This document shows positions 59,896 to 64,000 of a stretch of 64,000 nucleotides of DNA, piece by piece. The notes beneath the pieces were generated by a model, which saw only the letters and a list, made by a program, of their open reading frames with translations, ran no database searches and was not told the DNA's origin. The stretch is from Beaufortia kweichowensis (taxonomy: Eukaryota > Chordata > Actinopteri > Cypriniformes > Gastromyzontidae): NCBI GenBank assembly GCA_019155185.1, contig CM032800.1:12840001-12904000 (forward strand). The letters run 5' to 3'. The position numbers were made by a program, and so were the translations under genes. The first letter of the stretch is position 1, and each line of letters starts with the position of its first letter.

Positions 59896-61962
59896 TATAT
59901 TGTAATATTTTTATGCAGTTTTCAATTGTCAACATTTTAGTTTTGACATTTTGAAAATGTAAATATGCAACAAAAACTAAAACTGGCTTGACATTATATC
60001 CCAGTGTCAAAAGGATGAGAAACATCAGCACAAGCTAATTATTATTCATGAGATGATCTATCTCCAGAGCGCACAACATGCCCATCTTGTTCCAAACTCG
60101 TGCCTAACTGTTCCAGTGCTCAAGACAGACTGATCGTCCACAGGTTTATATTTGAACTTTAACAGACATGTCTTCTCCAGATGCTTTTTCTGTTTTTTCT
60201 TCTTGTTCACGCTCTTTCACATAGACACACAAAACCTGATGAGCTGTGAAAGCATCTACCTCAACGATTTCTCCAAGTCTTTCTCCTTGTCCGCCCACAG
60301 CACGTTGATTTATGCTGGTACGTGGCAGATGCTTGTTTGGATCGGGTTGGTCTCTCCCACACAGAGCGAGGATGCTACGTACGCAAATCCACAAATAGAA
60401 CAGGCCAACCTGCGCTTAAAAACAACCACCTCTGTACGCAACATCACCAGCGTTCAATTTAATATTAATATGATGTTTTGTCAAGTGATAAAGAAGTCAG
60501 TGCCTTAAAATTCTGATCACTATTACAAAAAACCCAATCCATTTTGTGAAAGTTAACAGTTGCAAAATATGGATTACTTTATTAGTGCAGATGTTATTTT
60601 TGGAGTAATGTAAAATGTTTAAAAAATCACTTAAGACTGTGATGTGCCATGTTTTTATATATTTAATAAATATCTTAAATCAAAATACAAATAAATTAAT
60701 ATATATTAATAAATAATAAAATAAAAATATATAAACAAAATATTTCTATATTTTATTATATTAATGTTATATTATATATTTATAATTAATATATTTATAT
60801 AAAAATAATATAATGTTGGTTGTTTGTTGATACTCTAGGGTAAATGCTTCCATATGCCATTGATCAAAAAAGTTTTTAAGTGCAGAACAAAGACACTGCT
60901 AAAACACAATGCACCTTCTCAAACATTCAGTGATCCAAACACAGACATCTTTCTGGACAAGAGCAGAGAGAGAACATTAATTTCAGAGTGATGTGGAAAT
61001 AAAAGAATCATGGATGTATGAATATGGAGTAAATATCAACGCAAGAATCACAGAGTGATGGGAAGTGACACGCCGAGTAACGCGATGGAGGGATAAAATA
61101 TTCACACGTTCATCTGTTTGTGCCCTCTGAACGGGGCGAGAGCAAAAAATCGCTGTGTACTCGTCAGACTGGAAATACAAACGCCCGCGGCCAAACTCCA
61201 GCAGCCAGCATTAGTGATAAGCACAGCATCTGTTTCCAGTTTCCTTTACACATACTGTCAGCCGTGCAGAAAGCCATTCTGTCCATGACGAGTGACTTCT
61301 CAAAGCCCTCTTACAAATTACATCAGAATTACCTTCATGTATTCATGTACTAGAACTATAATTGTATTACTAGGTGAGATTCTACAAGTTTGTTCTTACT
61401 GGACTAAATTCTTAACTACTGATAGGCCTAAACTCTAAAACATGTTGTACAAATCTAAAAATATGGACAAATCTAACCGTAGTGTATAATGTCACCTCAC
61501 TATCAGGGTGTAGTGTAACATTAATATAAAAATATGGATATTTTATATTTTGCTCATTCATTTAGCAATCAAATGCATCTTTTTAAAACTATTTATTATG
61601 TGTTTTCCTATCACTACCTTCATTTGGAATTTGGCTAAAATATTAAATTATATTGACAAAGAAAGTAGAAATTCATAAAACATAGTCTAGCAATTCTTCT
61701 TACAAAACAACAACTACCTCCTGTAGCTAATTTCTAAGCAATAAAACTCTGGTAGTACATTTTAAATTGTCAAGTGCCTTGATTTTTTTTAAGTTTAGAT
61801 AAGAAGAGAAAAAAATTATTTAGAAAAAAAAGAAAGATTATTTATTTAGAGTTATTCTCTCCTTTGTAAACATTTCTATTTTAATTTAGTTGTTAGGTAA
61901 AATCTGTTCATAACAAAAACCACTGGTAGTATTTTTGAAACCTTAAAAATAAAAATAAAGTT
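59896..61962. other. intergenic with AT-rich core
   Basis: No gene was recognised. The open frame 60152-60508 (118 codons) starts with a Phe/Cys-rich stretch and has no known domain. The stretch 60650-60810 is almost pure A/T with many TATATTTA-type words, a candidate scaffold attachment or low-complexity tract. Confidence 0.4.
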
Positions 61963-62415
61963 GTTATCAAAGGTTTTCACCATACTGATAGCTCAGATGT
62001 GAATATTTAGTGGTTTAAATACCCATGTGAGGTCTCTCTTCAAGTTTTGTAAGCATTTTTTATGTTTAAATCATTAATTTTATAATAATTAATAATAATT
62101 AATTTTTCATAGTCAGGTAAAGTGCTGTTTTCAGAATTGTCACATCCATAACAGTCCATATTCCTTTGTACATGGAAATTAAAATAAAATAACTATTTTC
62201 TGTTCTTTGTAGAGTCATCTCTTCTCCATTTGTTGGGTATTATTGCTTCTGGTTTGTGCATTTTAATTCACAGAAATCCTACAACAAATATGTGTATAGA
62301 CTGATAGTTTACTCATGTCTAAATATGAACAGATGGTTTGATATACTGGCGATAAATACAATTTCAGAGAATTTATATTTTTAAATTTTGACTACTCATC
62401 CATAATGCTGGAATT
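61963..62415 (-). repeat. unclassified interspersed repeat, copy E
   Basis: Minus-strand copy of the copy A family with nearly all its blocks. On the plus strand they read AAAGGTTTTCACCATACTGA, ATATTTAGTGGTTTAAATAC, GTCAGGTAAAGTGCTGTTTT, AGAGTCATCTCTTCTCCATT then TGTTGGGTAT, TGTGCATTTTAATTCACAGA and, at the far end, CATCCATAATGC. Its extent matches copy A, which defines the probable full unit at about 450 to 520 bases. Confidence 0.7.
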
Positions 62416-64000
62416 GCTCATGTAATTTATCATATTACCTCAAAGTTCACACCAAGGGATGTAATGATTCAATGATTATTCAGGCAATCTGTGTTTTTGC
62501 TCTTGTGTAAAAAGTCTTATTTATTTTTCAGGAATGTGATGGTGATTTTTGTTGTTATCCAGCAGCAGAGTGGCTTTGTTGAGGAGAAGCTTGTAATTAT
62601 CCATATGGGTGTTGCCGGATACAAAAGCTGGTGTGTTTGCTTCAATGGTAAGAGCTTTTCTTTATCTACCCAAAGAACATGATGTCTGATGTGGTGCCAG
62701 AGTTGTGTGGTGCACGGCGGATAGCAAAAGTGAGCGAGAAGGCCAGATCCAGCTTCCCTATTATCCTCTCATTTTATCTAAAAGCCCGTCTCTGTCCGCA
62801 TCCTTGTTAAAGTTGGTCGTTTTGACACGCTAAGGTTGCAGACGAGGTCGATAAATGGAGCTGCTTTAACGCTGGTCATTAAAAGAGTGTGCGAGAAAAC
62901 ACAGAAAACATAAAAGCTGCCCATTCATTTATGAGCACAAAAGATAAATCACTACACAGTTCCTACGTGAGCGTTTTGTGTTTGCAAGGAAAAAACAGCT
63001 GTGTCGCCGCATCCAGGCGTCGCATACGCCTGTATTCACCGGCCCTCTCTCCGGTCATATAACCTGTGTTTGCTGCACAATAGACATGCTTGAAGACAAA
63101 GATAAACTGGAGGTGGCTAATTTCAGTCATTTGTTATTCTTGATTACCGACGTCCAGCGGCGCTAATTGGCTTCTTTCTTTCATTTTTGCTGGCTAATAC
63201 GAAGGCATTTTCCCTCAGGAGGCCAGCAGTGCCCTAGAGACCATTGTTGTTGTTTTCACTTGCTTTTGAATGTGACTTGACGCTATTCAAACTGAGTCAT
63301 GAATGACTTAATTCCACAGCAGTCAGTGACTTCCTGTCTCATCGATCAAAATACTGACATCAACAATAGTAGAGTTAAAATTCCACTGTTTTACCATGCT
63401 GTTAATGAAAATAGAAAAAAAGAGAAAGATAATACTGCCATATATTTGCAGTCTGTTTTAGAGGAAAATGTAAGAGAATATGGCTGATTAATTGTAAATA
63501 ATCTGCTCATAATTTGTTGGCGACCTTGTTGACCTTGAAGAATTAATGTCTGTTTAGCTCATTTAAAGGACATTTACTGACATTTACAAAAAAAAAAGAA
63601 ACGAAACTGAAAATGAGTAAAAATGAACACGTCTAATTGACTGCCACAAAATAATGTTATGAAGTAATGTGAAGTAGTCCAGATGACAGCCTGATGGGAT
63701 TGTTAGTGCTTCGGTCCTGTCATGGATTTGACCTCCCAACTCACCACAGTTCATATCAAACCCATTTAGTCCTACCTGATAGCGTCTCCCTCCTCACACG
63801 TGACTTTCTCGCCTGAATGAGCTCCAATGCTCCAGGGACCCTCCGCACAGACGCCCGTCGCTCAGGGGCCACCGGCGATTAATCAGGTGCATCCAGCACA
63901 ATAAAAATCAATGTGAAAGAAGAAGAGGGCGAGGCATTTACAGGGCCACTCCCGCTCGGCGAAAGCTCATCATTTTTATTGACTTGAATTTGAACTGCCT
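62416..64000. other. intergenic with candidate conserved islands
   Basis: No gene was recognised. Unique GC-richer stretches at about 62690-63230 (GACACGCTAAGGTTGCAGAC, CGTCCAGCGGCGCTAATTGG) and 63690-64000 (GGCCACCGGCGATTAATCAG) carry homeodomain-type cores near CpG-bearing words. They could be enhancers; no promoter or exon logic was found. Confidence 0.35.

Noticed and set aside
60152..60508. A 118-codon open frame with a hydrophobic start like a signal peptide
   Set aside because: The Phe/Cys-rich start comes from a T-rich tract and the rest has no recognisable family or splice logic.
1..64000. CRISPR arrays, prokaryotic operons, phage or plasmid modules
   Set aside because: No spaced direct repeats, ribosome binding sites or dense operons exist; the spliced receptor gene and transposons mark this as vertebrate nuclear DNA.

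Overview
The window looks like vertebrate nuclear DNA from a teleost, most likely a cyprinid or zebrafish relative. The evidence is spliced GT-AG exons of one well-conserved vertebrate gene, very low coding density, AT-rich intergenic sequence, and many non-autonomous DNA transposons of types common in cyprinid genomes (hAT with 8-bp duplications, PIF/Harbinger with TAA, Tc1-like, palindromic MITEs), plus a tRNA-derived SINE. There are no prokaryotic features. Most open reading frames of 60 to 120 codons here are chance frames in non-coding DNA.

Region 1 to about 7.9 kb is the 3' end of an adhesion GPCR of the BAI family, best read as adgrb1 (BAI1), on the plus strand. Seven coding exons can be joined in frame: TM6/TM7, the membrane-proximal tail, a long cytoplasmic exon, a short exon, the RKR helix exon, and a last exon ending in the PDZ ligand QTEV. 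They are followed by a 3' UTR of about 1.5 kb with AATAAA at 7912. Upstream exons lie outside the window. A 45-nt segment known in mammalian BAI proteins and the mammalian polyproline tract were not found. The penultimate intron donor is followed within four bases by an in-frame TGA.

Region 7.9 to 19.1 kb is intergenic and holds a Harbinger MITE, a palindromic MITE and a copy of an unclassified repeat. At 19.14 to 19.26 kb lies a compact promoter-like CpG cluster with a full CRE (TGACGTCA) and a TCTCGCGAGA palindrome. It is followed by a strong-Kozak ATG, a GTAAGT donor and a second exon-like block at 19994. Together these could encode a 37-residue microprotein or form the start of a lncRNA.

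Region 20 to 64 kb is a gene-poor tract with no coding gene I can recognise. It holds two hAT elements with perfect 8-bp target duplications (30.4 and 32.2 kb), several MITEs, a tRNA-derived SINE, microsatellites, a 13-bp minisatellite inside an exon-like block at 59.07 kb, and several GC-richer, unique-looking islands. Those islands may be conserved non-coding elements, which would fit a regulatory desert. One unclassified interspersed repeat family occurs at least five times across the window.
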